A stretch of DNA of 64,000 nucleotides, taken from Amycolatopsis nivea (lineage in GTDB: Bacteria; Actinomycetota; Actinomycetes; Mycobacteriales; Pseudonocardiaceae). Where the stretch lies: assembly GCF_004522235.1 (NCBI RefSeq), contig NZ_SDLT01000041.1, forward strand, positions 28,054 through 92,053. Reading direction: 5' to 3'. The position numbers and the translations under genes were made by a program. Shown here in pieces: positions 40,947 to 49,453 of the stretch. Position 1 is the stretch's first letter, and every line of letters begins with the position of its first letter. The notes beneath the pieces were generated by a model. That model was not told the origin of the DNA. It worked only from the letters and a program-made list of their open reading frames with translations, and made no database searches.

Positions 40947-42452
40947 TCACCCCAGTTGAAGAAGGGACCACGTCCGTATCGCGAAGAACAGTTCTGCCTG
41001 GCACCCGAAGTCCCGCAGATCCGCGGCAGTCAGCTCCTCAACTTTCTTCATGCGATAGGCCAGCGTTTGCTTGTGTATTCCGAGTCGCTTCGCACCCTCC
41101 TGCCAGGACCGGTTGACCTCGAAGAAGACCTTGAGTGTTTGCAGGAGCTGCGTGTCGTTTTTGGCATCGTATTCCATGATCGGGCCGAGCAATCTGGACA
41201 CGGCAGCTTCGCCTTCCGCGACCGTGCGAGGCAGGAAATGCGAGCTGTGCGTTCCATACACTGACAGGTCGATCTGCAACGCGCGCGCACCTTCGAGAGC
41301 CCACTTCGCCTCTCGGAAAGCATCGGGAAATCGCGTGGACGACAGGACCGGCTGGCTGAGGCCGACCCTTGCCGGCCAGGGCGACAGCGATGACTGCAAG
41401 GCATCCGGCGAAGCATCTTCCCGTAGAACGAGCAGGTGGGCATCGCCGCTCGCAAGGTAGAGATTCGGAACTTCCAGCGCCACAAGCTCCGCTTCGAGGC
41501 CGGCCGCATCCTCTCGTGCCACGGCCTCCCACATGGCGACTCGCCACGGGCCGGTGCCCAGACCCAAGAACTCGAGTTGGGAGACGGCAGCTTCGGGCGC
41601 GAGTGCGCCGTCCACGAGCCGTCTGGCCAGCGCGCTGCGGCGCTCCCGGGTACGCAACGCCTTGGCACATCGACGTTCGACGTCCATTTCGGCGATCATC
41701 GCCACGTGCTGCGCCAACACGGGGTCAGGCAGATCGTCGGCAGGCGTAGCGCGGGCAACGAGTGCGGTGGTGTCATGGCGGCCGACCGGTAACACGAGAG
41801 CTTCCAGGTTTTTCGTCGACACCCGGCTGAACGCTGGAAGCATGCCGGCGTGCTCTTTGACCTTGGCCAGTACGGCAGCGCGCAGGTTCTCAGCCATCGG
41901 CTCCCGGGTCGGCATGAGCTCACGACCTCGTACGACGTCGATGACGTGCAACTCTGCGTTGACCTCTCGCGCGAGGTCGTCGAGCAGGTTGACCGCGTCT
42001 CGGTCGCGGAGGTGGGAACGGCGCAAGACGTCGTACAGGCGCAGCACGCAGGTCAGCCGCGCGCCGGACCGACCGCTGTTGCTGTCGGCGACCAGCCGGG
42101 CGATCGTGACGAACGGAACGCTGCGTTCGGTGCTGAGCACCGGGAACGCGCGTTCCTCTGCCGCGTCCCTCGCCGACTGGCTGAGCGTCGGCGCGACGAA
42201 GCCCTCGGCGAGAACCAGTCCGGCAATTCCCACCCGCGCGAGGTTGTCGATGAACTCGATCTGCCGCGCGGGTTCCGCCGGGAACCCGTAGCCGTCCGTC
42301 AGCAAGAGGTCGCCGCTTCCGAGCCAGTTCCAGGGGTCGCGCAACTCACAGGTGTGCGCCCAGGCAACGACCCGGCCACCGCCACTTTTCCCCGCGACGA
42401 TGCGGGTGCGAATGAGCGGATTCTCCACCAAGGAGTCGACGGTCAGGCTCAC
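40947..42452 (-). CDS. PucR-family activator with N-terminal PucR domain
   Basis: I place the start at GTG 42452 (MSLTVDSLVENPLI), because GAGGA lies a few bases upstream; GTG 42473 would add seven residues. The 501-residue protein has the PucR purine-catabolism-type N-domain (SLVENPLIRTRIVAG, WAHTCELRDPWNWLGSGDLLLTDG), a central GGDEF-like part and the C-terminal HTH (WQEGAKRLGIHKQTLAYRMK). It follows 6HLNO copy 2 by 71 bases in the same direction. It is the only one of the four regulators with the classical PucR domain and probably senses a heterocyclic amine or amide. Confidence 0.82.
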   Translation of the reverse strand: MSLTVDSLVENPLIRTRIVAGKSGGGRVVAWAHTCELRDPWNWLGSGDLLLTDGYGFPAEPARQIEFIDNLARVGIAGLVLAEGFVAPTLSQSARDAAEERAFPVLSTERSVPFVTIARLVADSNSGRSGARLTCVLRLYDVLRRSHLRDRDAVNLLDDLAREVNAELHVIDVVRGRELMPTREPMAENLRAAVLAKVKEHAGMLPAFSRVSTKNLEALVLPVGRHDTTALVARATPADDLPDPVLAQHVAMIAEMDVERRCAKALRTRERRSALARRLVDGALAPEAAVSQLEFLGLGTGPWRVAMWEAVAREDAAGLEAELVALEVPNLYLASGDAHLLVLREDASPDALQSSLSPWPARVGLSQPVLSSTRFPDAFREAKWALEGARALQIDLSVYGTHSSHFLPRTVAEGEAAVSRLLGPIMEYDAKNDTQLLQTLKVFFEVNRSWQEGAKRLGIHKQTLAYRMKKVEELTAADLRDFGCQAELFFAIRTWSLLQLG

Positions 42453-42523
42453 CTTGTCCTCTGTTCCTCCCACGGCTGCCGACCAGCGGCGCCAGCTGGT
42501 CCCCGAGGTCCCGCTTCATGTGC

Positions 42524-43834
42524 TCAGGCCGGTTTCGCCGTCTCCGGTGATGACGACGCGGCAAGGATTTCGGCCACCACCCGGTCCGCTGTCTCGAACG
42601 CCCCCTCGATGTACCCCGGGAAGCGCAACGAAACGTCGGAGCCCGCGAAGTGCACTGCGCCGTGCTTATCCCCCAGCGCCTTGTGGACCCTGCTGAACTG
42701 CCCGACTCGCGGCGACACCCACGGGCCGAGGAACAGCGGGTCGTTCGCCCAGTCGTGGTAGTCGACCCCGACCACCGTCACGTCCGGCAGATAGTGGTGC
42801 ACCGCGGCTTCGACGGCCACGGCGTCCGCGGGATCGATCGAGCTCGAGTCGGTGAACGCCACGAGAATCCGCCCACCGTCCTTGGTGGCCAGGTAGTCGT
42901 ACAGGGTCGGGAAGACTCCGTCGCCTGTGCATGAAATCCCCGCCGGCGCACCTTTGACCTCGATGAGCAGCTTCAGCCCGCGGCACCCGTGGCCCTCCGC
43001 CACCAATGCGGCCCGTGCGGACGGCAACGGAGGATCGAAATCGAGGTTCCGCCACGTGTTCAAGGGCGTCGCGACCACGACGTCGTGCGCTGCGAGGACC
43101 TCGTCTCCGTCAACGATCACCTCCACGCCCTCCGATCGCTGCCTGACCGCGTTGACAAAAGCGTTCAACCGTAGATCAGGCACGTCGGCGGCCATCGCAG
43201 CTGCCAGCGCCGAGGTTCCTTCGGCCAGGACTTCGTCGATCGATAGCACGACGCTGAGCAGACTGTGCCCGTGCGCAGCAACGAACTGCAGTGCCCACAA
43301 AGCCGAAGCTTCGGCAGGCGGCTGGCCCATCATGTTCCAGCCCCACGACAGCACGAGCTGGCGCGTGACTGGAGGAAGCCTCAGTGCATCGACGTATTCC
43401 AGCAGCGAGATGTCCAAGTCGTCCAGGCCCTGGCGGTCCAAACCAGCCTCGGCGTCGATGCGGTGGGCGTCGTGGAGGATCTGATACAGGGCCGCCTCGG
43501 CTTCGACGGCCTCCTCGATCGGGATCGGAAACGCCGAGTCGTGGTTCCCGGGGCCCAGCCTGTTGCGGAACACGGTTGCCGGCGCGGCCGGTTCAGTACC
43601 GAGCCCGTACCCGTCGATCGCCGCAGCCACGCGGGGATGGTGGTGCCGTGAGATGTAGGCGCCGCCTGCCTCGACGAACAAGGAAGGCGAAGTCGCCGAT
43701 GGCCGCATGAAGGCCCGTCCGCCGACACGATCGCCGCCCTCGAGCAGAAGGACAGTCTGTCCGGCCGCGCTCAGTTCACGTGCAGCTCGGAGCCCGGCGA
43801 AACCCGCTCCGATCACAATCGTGTCGTAGGTCAT
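42524..43834 (-). CDS. 6-hydroxy-L-nicotine oxidase-like flavin amine oxidase, copy 2
   Basis: The start ATG 43834 follows RBS GGAG; 436 residues. It is very similar to copy 1 throughout: TIVIGAGFAGLRAARELSAAG, GGAYISRHHHPRVAAAIDGYG, SWGWNMMGQPPAEASALWAL, TPLNTWRNLDFDPPLP, DYHDWANDPLFLGPWV and FAGSDVSLRFPGYIEGAFE. Differences include NMMGQP for NMLGQP and a longer C-terminus. Both copies keep the FAD site and the substrate-site Asn. It may be a redundant 6HLNO or act on a related substrate such as 6-hydroxy-N-methylmyosmine or the other stereoisomer. It is grouped with the PucR gene at 40947, separate from the permease-coupled copy. Confidence 0.82.
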   Translation of the reverse strand: MTYDTIVIGAGFAGLRAARELSAAGQTVLLLEGGDRVGGRAFMRPSATSPSLFVEAGGAYISRHHHPRVAAAIDGYGLGTEPAAPATVFRNRLGPGNHDSAFPIPIEEAVEAEAALYQILHDAHRIDAEAGLDRQGLDDLDISLLEYVDALRLPPVTRQLVLSWGWNMMGQPPAEASALWALQFVAAHGHSLLSVVLSIDEVLAEGTSALAAAMAADVPDLRLNAFVNAVRQRSEGVEVIVDGDEVLAAHDVVVATPLNTWRNLDFDPPLPSARAALVAEGHGCRGLKLLIEVKGAPAGISCTGDGVFPTLYDYLATKDGGRILVAFTDSSSIDPADAVAVEAAVHHYLPDVTVVGVDYHDWANDPLFLGPWVSPRVGQFSRVHKALGDKHGAVHFAGSDVSLRFPGYIEGAFETADRVVAEILAASSSPETAKPA

Positions 43835-43893
43835 GAGAGCTCCTTCGCCTCGGTGGCCGGCCTGGCCGGCAATCGCCGTACACAGGTTGAACA

Positions 43894-44373
43894 TCATGGC
43901 GCGATTGCCGTCCGAGCAACTCGGGTCAGGTCGTCGGCGCGCTGCCGACGCGCCGCGAACGTGACGGCCAGCCAGGTGCTGCTGCCCGTCACGCCCGTGA
44001 GCGGAACGGCGATCGGCCGCAACATGCCGTATCCCTGGGCGGGCAACGACCCGGCTTTCCGGCTGCACACCAGAAAGCCTGCCGGGGCGCGCTGTCGGTA
44101 CTCATCTGGTGCTCCCTCCCCGCCGAGCGCACCGGTGCCCGCTCCAGACGCTGTCCCAGTATGTGCGAAGCACAACGGCAGGAACATCTACGGAACCTTG
44201 CAAGGGCTTACCCGCGGTGCTCCCGATACGACAACCAGGTCAGGGCGGATGGTGCGGTGGTGATCACCTCGACGTCCGAACCTCCGTGCTTTGTCGCGGT
44301 ACGACAAACCGGCGCGCCGTTCTGTCCCATTCGCTGTAAGAGCTCCGGCAGCAGGGTCGAACACACTTGCCTG
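43894..44373 (-). pseudogene. IclR-family regulator remnant
   Basis: Two minus-strand frames recall the effector-binding domain of IclR regulators. The upstream one (about 44208-44373) reads LLPELLQRMGQNGAPVCRTA and DVEVITTAPSALTWLSYREH. The downstream one (43894 to about 44110) reads GFLVCSRKAGSLP, RPIAVPLTGVTGSSTWLAVT and RADDLTRVARTAI, the usual IclR C-terminus. The frames are not joined, and the HTH part is missing because the DsbA-like gene begins where it should lie. The similarity is by eye and moderate. If right, this is the dead remains of an older regulator beside 6HLNO copy 2. The rest of the gap back to 43835 shows no gene. Confidence 0.4.
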
Positions 44374-45096
44374 ATGAGTGAACCGCTCCGCCATCCGTCA
44401 CCGCGGGTCGTCACGGTTTGGTCGGACATCGGCTGCCCGTGGGCGTCTCTCGCCCTGGACACCCTGCACACGGCAGCCAGCCGGCGCGACATCCCGCTCG
44501 TCGTCGACCACCGGGCATTTCCGCTGGAGCTGTTCAACAGGCGAGGGACGCCGAAACCGGTCATCGACGCCGAGGTCATCGCGATCGCAGGACTCCGGCC
44601 AGAGCTGGGTTGGCGGCCGTGGACGTCGCACGAGCACGCCTATCCGGTCACCACTCTGCCCGCGATGGCCGCAGTCCAGGCCGCCAAGGCGGAGCATGTT
44701 GGAGGCATGGCCGCCAGCGACGAGCTGGACGCGGCCCTTCGCCGCGCGTTCTATACCGACCAGCGCTGCATCAGCGTTCACTCCGAAATCATCGCCGTCG
44801 CCGCTGAATGCCAGTCCGTGAACCAAGACGCACTCGACCGTGCGCTGAGCCAGGGATCCGGGATGCGCGAAGTGCACGAACACTGGCGAACGGCACGGCG
44901 CCCGGAGATCCAGGGCAGTCCCCACCTGTTCACCGCGGAAGATCTTGCCGGGCTGCATAACCCGGGCGTCGACTACCACTGGACAGCCCCGCCCGCCGAC
45001 GGAGGGGTCCCGCGGTTCGTCGCCTACGAACCGCAGTGGGCCGACGATCTCCTGACGTCGTTGGCCACGGTCGGGAAGGTTGACCGATGCGACTGA
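44374..45096 (+). CDS. DsbA-like thioredoxin-fold protein
   Basis: The 240-residue protein starts at ATG 44374 without a clear RBS. The N-terminal TVWSDIGCPWASLALDTLH is the DSBA/FrnE active-site region, but the motif is C-P-W-A, so the second cysteine of the normal CxxC is absent. Later segments (DHRAFPLELFNRRG, PHLFTAEDLAGLHNPGVDYHW) fit DsbA-family cytoplasmic proteins. With a single Cys it could be a glutathione- or mycothiol-dependent isomerase or reductase rather than a dithiol oxidase. The next gene overlaps by 10 bases, so it probably works with that amine oxidase. Confidence 0.7.
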   Translation: MSEPLRHPSPRVVTVWSDIGCPWASLALDTLHTAASRRDIPLVVDHRAFPLELFNRRGTPKPVIDAEVIAIAGLRPELGWRPWTSHEHAYPVTTLPAMAAVQAAKAEHVGGMAASDELDAALRRAFYTDQRCISVHSEIIAVAAECQSVNQDALDRALSQGSGMREVHEHWRTARRPEIQGSPHLFTAEDLAGLHNPGVDYHWTAPPADGGVPRFVAYEPQWADDLLTSLATVGKVDRCD

Positions 45097-46484
45097 ACAG
45101 CCTGCCCACAGCGGCGAGCCAGTCCAGCCACTGGCTCGCTCACGCCCTGCGAGAGGACGACGACCGCAGTCCGGCGCTCCAGAGCCGGATCCGAGCGGAC
45201 GTCTGCATCGTGGGCGGCGGATACACCGGGTTGTGGACCGCCATCGAACTCAAGCAACGCGACCCTGGCATCTCCGTTGCCGTCGTCGAGGCGCAATTGT
45301 GCGGAAGCGGGGCCAGCGGGACGAACGCCGGGTTCCTGATGAACCTTTGGCCGAAATACCCGGCGTTAGTGGCGCATGCAGGCGCGGACGAAGGTGCGCG
45401 CCTGGCCCGTGCATCCGCTGAAGCGGTCGAGGACGTCATCGCCTTCGCCGGGGCGCACGCCATTGACGCGTCAATCCGGCGGTGCGGCTGGCTCTGGACT
45501 GCGACCGCCCCGGACCAGGACGACGCCTGGATGGACACCCTCGATGCGCTGGCGGACGTGCCCGGGGCTCCCTTGCACGAGGTCTCGCGCGAGCGGGCCG
45601 CCGAACTGGCTGGCTCTCCGGCTCGCGGAGGTGCCTTCGATCCCTCCGCCGCAGTGCTGCAGCCCGCCGCGTTGGCACGAGGACTCCGCCGCGCCGCCGC
45701 CGACCTGGGTGTGGATGTCTACGAACAGAGCCCGGTCCGAGCCATCGAGGGAACCGGCCCGGTCCGGGTGCGGACCGATGGTGGTGTGGTGACCGCGGAC
45801 CGGGTAGTCCTGGCGATCAACGCCTGGGCGTCGAGCCTGCCGTGGGTCCGCCGGCACCTGGTGATGACGGCAAGCGACAACTTCGTCACCGAACCGCTTC
45901 CCCCCGAACTCCGAACAGCTGCAGGGGAGGGCACCGGTGCCTCGGACTCCCGGCGCCTGCTCAACTACTGGCGGACGACTGACGACGGTCGCCTGCTCTT
46001 CGGCAAGGGCGGGGTCGGCCTCGGGTTTCGCGACCGCGGCGCGAGTTCGATGTTCGGCCCGGTGCCCCATCTGGCGCTGCTTGGCCGCCACTTCGAGCGT
46101 TCATTCCCGCAGCTGTCCGGTCTGGCGATATCGTCGTGGCGGGCACCGGTCGAGTACTCACTGACGTCCTTGCCGTTCTTCACCGCGCTGCCTGACAATC
46201 CCCGCGTCTTCGTAGGCACCGGCTACTCAGGCGACGGCGTCGGCCCTTCCCGGCTCGGCGGGCGCATCCTCGCCAGTCTTGCGACCGGAGCCGACGACGA
46301 GTGGAGCGACTGCGGCCTCACCCGGCTCCCCACTGGATGGCTCCCACCGGAGCCGATCCGCTTCCTCGGTGGTCAACTGGTCCGCTTGGCATTGATCCGG
46401 ACCGAAGAGGCGAGCGACACCGGGCGGCGCACCGGTCCGGTGACCGCCGGCCTGACCCGGCTAGACCCGACCTCCTGGGTCTGA
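45087..46484 (+). CDS. FAD-dependent amine oxidase of the DAO family, second copy
   Basis: This 465-residue paralogue of the gene at 14433 starts at ATG 45087 (RBS GGGAAGG, 7 bases). The FAD fold is VCIVGGGYTGLWTAIELKQRD at about residues 34-54, then GSGASGTNAGFLMNLWPKY. The C-terminal part has VFVGTGYSGDGVGPSRLGGR. PuuB-like oxidases act on amines such as GABA derivatives and putrescine conjugates. With mabO nearby, oxidation of methylaminobutyrate or GABA towards succinate semialdehyde is an attractive inference. The two DAO copies flank the nicotine island. Confidence 0.72.
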   Translation: MRLNSLPTAASQSSHWLAHALREDDDRSPALQSRIRADVCIVGGGYTGLWTAIELKQRDPGISVAVVEAQLCGSGASGTNAGFLMNLWPKYPALVAHAGADEGARLARASAEAVEDVIAFAGAHAIDASIRRCGWLWTATAPDQDDAWMDTLDALADVPGAPLHEVSRERAAELAGSPARGGAFDPSAAVLQPAALARGLRRAAADLGVDVYEQSPVRAIEGTGPVRVRTDGGVVTADRVVLAINAWASSLPWVRRHLVMTASDNFVTEPLPPELRTAAGEGTGASDSRRLLNYWRTTDDGRLLFGKGGVGLGFRDRGASSMFGPVPHLALLGRHFERSFPQLSGLAISSWRAPVEYSLTSLPFFTALPDNPRVFVGTGYSGDGVGPSRLGGRILASLATGADDEWSDCGLTRLPTGWLPPEPIRFLGGQLVRLALIRTEEASDTGRRTGPVTAGLTRLDPTSWV

Positions 46485-46803
46485 CCACCGTTTCCGGACT
46501 GACCGGCCGCGTCGCTGCACGGCGACAGGCGGCGATCGCAACAGCGGTGCCGGCAAGCCTCGAACACGGGCTCGGCAATCGCCTCAACTGGAAGGCTCCA
46601 TCCGCAGGACGGTGGCAGATTGTTGGTATTGAGCCAAGTTCCAACGGGCAGGCGTCCGCAAGTGTGCGCTTCCACGCAACCCGGCCCTCTCCAGAGCCGG
46701 CGAGAACCGGGTTCAGCGGGGAATGGCAGAGCGGCCAGATCGTCGGCGGCGACGTGACAATCGCGAAATCGCACCCTGAGCAGCCTCCACGGGAGGGACG
46801 AAC
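46485..46803. other. Gene-free stretch upstream of the third PucR-type regulator
   Basis: No reading frame with family features is visible on either strand. The segment TTGGTATTGAGCCAA (near 46625) is a small inverted repeat (TTGG/CCAA). The region probably holds the promoter of the regulator gene at 46804, whose RBS GGGAGG is at its end. Confidence 0.35.
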
Positions 46804-48102
46804 ATGTCGATCGAACACGACCTCCGTGCGGTGGCCGATGTACTGGCCGACGACATCCCCGCCATCGGCGAGGCCATCCGGCAGCGCATTCGTTCGGGAG
46901 CGCCGAAATATTACGGTCGCCACGATCCGATGCTGCTGGAGTCCGAGTCGCCGAGCATCTTCGGGGCGCTCAACAGCATCATCCGCGGACTCCGCCACTC
47001 CCGGCAGCTGCCAGACGGAGCCTCGGAAGGCGCGTTGCAGGAAGCGCGGATCGCAGCGCAGGCAGGCGTCGAGCTCTCGGACCTGCTCTTGACCCGGCGG
47101 ATCGGTCAGGTCGTTCTCTGGAACTGGATCCTCGACACCGCGGTGCGCGTTGTTCCGAACGGCCCGCGCCAGGTCGCGGTCCTCAAACAGGCAGCGGAGT
47201 ACCAGTTCGCCTGGAACGACCAGGTCACCCGCGACGTCGTGGCGGCCTACGAGGAGGAGAAGTCGGCGTACTTCTTCCACAGCCGTGACAGGGTGCGTCG
47301 AGCTATCGTCACCGACCTCCTCAACGGAGTCCCGACCGACACAGAGCAACTCGGGTACAACCTCAAGCTCGAACACATCGCCGCTGTCGCCTGGGGTTAC
47401 GCACCACATGCGGGGCTCCACGCCCTGGCCAGCCTCCTGGATGCTTCGCTGCTCGTCGTAGAGGGCACCGGGGGCACGTCACTGGCCTGGTTCGGCAGCA
47501 GCCGGGTCGGCGAGTCGTTCGAGAAGCACATAACCTCAGTAGAGCTACCTGCTGCGACCTATCTGGCCGTAGGCCGCCCCGGGGCAGGCCTCGAGGGTTT
47601 CCGACTCGGCCATCGGCACGCATGGCAGGCCTACCGGGTCGGTCGCCTGCGGCCGCGGCCGGTGACCTGCTATCACGACGTTGCCCTTGAGAGCCTGGTA
47701 CTGGGCGACCTCCCGGCCGCCCGAGACTTCATGACCAGCGAACTCGGCGCGCTCGGCTACGCCGACGAGCGCGCCGAGGTCCTGCGCGAGACGCTGAAGG
47801 CGTACTTCGCCACCGGGGAGAACGCTGCAGCGACCGCCATCCGTATCCACATCCACGAGCGAACCGTCGCCTACCGGCTGAAGTCAATCGAAGAGCGGCT
47901 CGGCGTCCCGATCAGCCGCCGCCGCGACGAGCTCGCGATCGCACTCCGCCTGGCCGACATCCTGAGCGAGGGCAGCGAACCCCGTCCGGCCTTGGCGGGC
48001 GAGGACGGCCAGCCAGATGGGCGCCTTAGCCCCGTACTGGGCACAGCCAGCCGAACTGTTCGGAGTATACAGAAGCGAAGCGGGACAATCCTTCCAGACT
48101 GA
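46804..48102 (+). CDS. PucR/CdaR-type HTH activator, copy 3
   Basis: The 432-residue protein starts at ATG 46804 with RBS GGGAGG. It has the same layout as the regulators at 24749 and 26047: N-terminal MSIEHDLRAVADVLADDIPAI, helical sensor (GVELSDLLLTRRIGQVVLWN), middle domain (GRPGAGLEGFRLGHRHAWQAY) and C-terminal HTH (ATAIRIHIHERTVAYRLKSI). It is longer at the C-terminus by about 30 unstructured residues. The gene stands alone after the DAO-type oxidase, convergent with the NmrA-like gene. A role in the nicotine regulon is inferred from the paralogues. Confidence 0.77.
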   Translation: MSIEHDLRAVADVLADDIPAIGEAIRQRIRSGAPKYYGRHDPMLLESESPSIFGALNSIIRGLRHSRQLPDGASEGALQEARIAAQAGVELSDLLLTRRIGQVVLWNWILDTAVRVVPNGPRQVAVLKQAAEYQFAWNDQVTRDVVAAYEEEKSAYFFHSRDRVRRAIVTDLLNGVPTDTEQLGYNLKLEHIAAVAWGYAPHAGLHALASLLDASLLVVEGTGGTSLAWFGSSRVGESFEKHITSVELPAATYLAVGRPGAGLEGFRLGHRHAWQAYRVGRLRPRPVTCYHDVALESLVLGDLPAARDFMTSELGALGYADERAEVLRETLKAYFATGENAAATAIRIHIHERTVAYRLKSIEERLGVPISRRRDELAIALRLADILSEGSEPRPALAGEDGQPDGRLSPVLGTASRTVRSIQKRSGTILPD

Positions 48103-48139
48103 GGCAGCGCAGCCGCGCGATGCCGAACGCAAGCACCGC

Positions 48140-49453
48140 TCAGGTAGCCGTCTGCTCGACTGCTTTGTCGAAGGCCGTGGGGTCGAAGTAAGCGTGCTCG
48201 GAGACGATCTTCCGACCTACGATCGTGTCCACGAGCGTGGCGTACCACTCAACCGGCACGCCGCCCTCCGGCGCGCCGGTGCCAACGTAACGTGCCCGAC
48301 ACAGCAACTCCCCGACGACGTTGGCGCTGGAGGCGACCAGCGTCACGATCTCCACCTCGACCTGGCTGCCGGCGAACAGCGCGTTGTAACCCGCCATGTA
48401 CTCCCGGAAAGCAGCCTTGCCCCGGACCTGCTGATCCGCAAACGGCATGTCCGTATAGACCATGTCATCCGTGTAGCAGTCGATCAGGTCATCGAGGTCG
48501 TTTCGCGCCCATGCGGAGATCTGGCGACGGAAGAGGGCCTCGTTTTCACGCGCAAGCTGATTTGCGTACTCGGCGTCCAGCTCGGACTTCACTTCCCGAA
48601 CAGGTCGCAGCTGCGCTGCGTGCTCCGCCAAAAACGCGTCGATGTTGCGCGGCGGACGGCCGGTCACCCGTTCGACCTCACCTGTGACGGTGGCCGTGTC
48701 CCCCGCGACGATGCTCTCGACTATCCGGGTCATGTATGCGACGAAGCCCTCGTCTAGCCCCTCGGCGCGCATGCGGCTCTTGGCCTCGAGAACGCTCTCT
48801 TCGACACCCTTGACGGGGTCGCCGGCGGCTGCGGTGATGCGCTCGGCAAGCTGGTCGAGGGTCAGTGCCTCAGGACCAGTCAGGTCAAGTGCCCGGCCCA
48901 CCTCCCCACCGTTGACGAGTATCTCCGCCGCGACGTCCGCGATGTCGCGAGCGTCGATCCATGCTGTGGCCGAACCACCCGTGGTCATCACGATAATCCG
49001 GTCATCGCGGACCATGGAGCCAAAGAACTCCGCATCGACGATGTCGTCCATATACCAGCTCGGGCGAAGGATCGTCCACTGCAGACCGCTGGCCTCCACC
49101 ACCCGCTCCACGTGCCGCTCGGTGATGTCGTCGGACCGGGTCTGGGTGGCGCTCTCGGAGAGGAACACGAGCCGGGCTGCGCCAACGGCCTTCATGGCGC
49201 CCAGGAACCTGCCGACCACCTCGACGACGTCCGAAGACTCGGGCTTCACGAGGTATACGCCGTCAACGGTCTCGAGTGCGGGGCCCCACGTCGACTCATC
49301 GTGCCAGTCGAACCGGGTGGGATCGGCTCCCGGGGCGTCGAGTTGCTCAGGGGTGCGCGAGGCTGCCCGGACCGTGGCGCCTCGGGAAACAAGTCCGGCA
49401 ACTACGTGTCGCCCGGTCTTGCCGCTGGCACCGATGACCAAGACTCGGCACAT
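48140..49453 (-). CDS. NmrA-type NAD(P)-binding protein fused to a SnoaL-like domain
   Basis: The 437-residue protein has an N-terminal atypical short-chain dehydrogenase/NmrA domain (RVLVIGASGKTGRHVVAGL at residues 3-21; WIDARDIADVAAEILVNGG) to about residue 280. A SnoaL/NTF2-like domain follows, residues about 310-430 (LFRRQISAWARNDLDDLIDCYTD region). NmrA-like proteins bind NAD(P) and either reduce quinones or sense redox state. The SnoaL part may bind an aromatic substrate. The start is ATG 49453; AAAGGA lies 10 bases upstream. Its link to the nicotine genes is positional only. Confidence 0.78.
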   Translation of the reverse strand: MCRVLVIGASGKTGRHVVAGLVSRGATVRAASRTPEQLDAPGADPTRFDWHDESTWGPALETVDGVYLVKPESSDVVEVVGRFLGAMKAVGAARLVFLSESATQTRSDDITERHVERVVEASGLQWTILRPSWYMDDIVDAEFFGSMVRDDRIIVMTTGGSATAWIDARDIADVAAEILVNGGEVGRALDLTGPEALTLDQLAERITAAAGDPVKGVEESVLEAKSRMRAEGLDEGFVAYMTRIVESIVAGDTATVTGEVERVTGRPPRNIDAFLAEHAAQLRPVREVKSELDAEYANQLARENEALFRRQISAWARNDLDDLIDCYTDDMVYTDMPFADQQVRGKAAFREYMAGYNALFAGSQVEVEIVTLVASSANVVGELLCRARYVGTGAPEGGVPVEWYATLVDTIVGRKIVSEHAYFDPTAFDKAVEQTAT

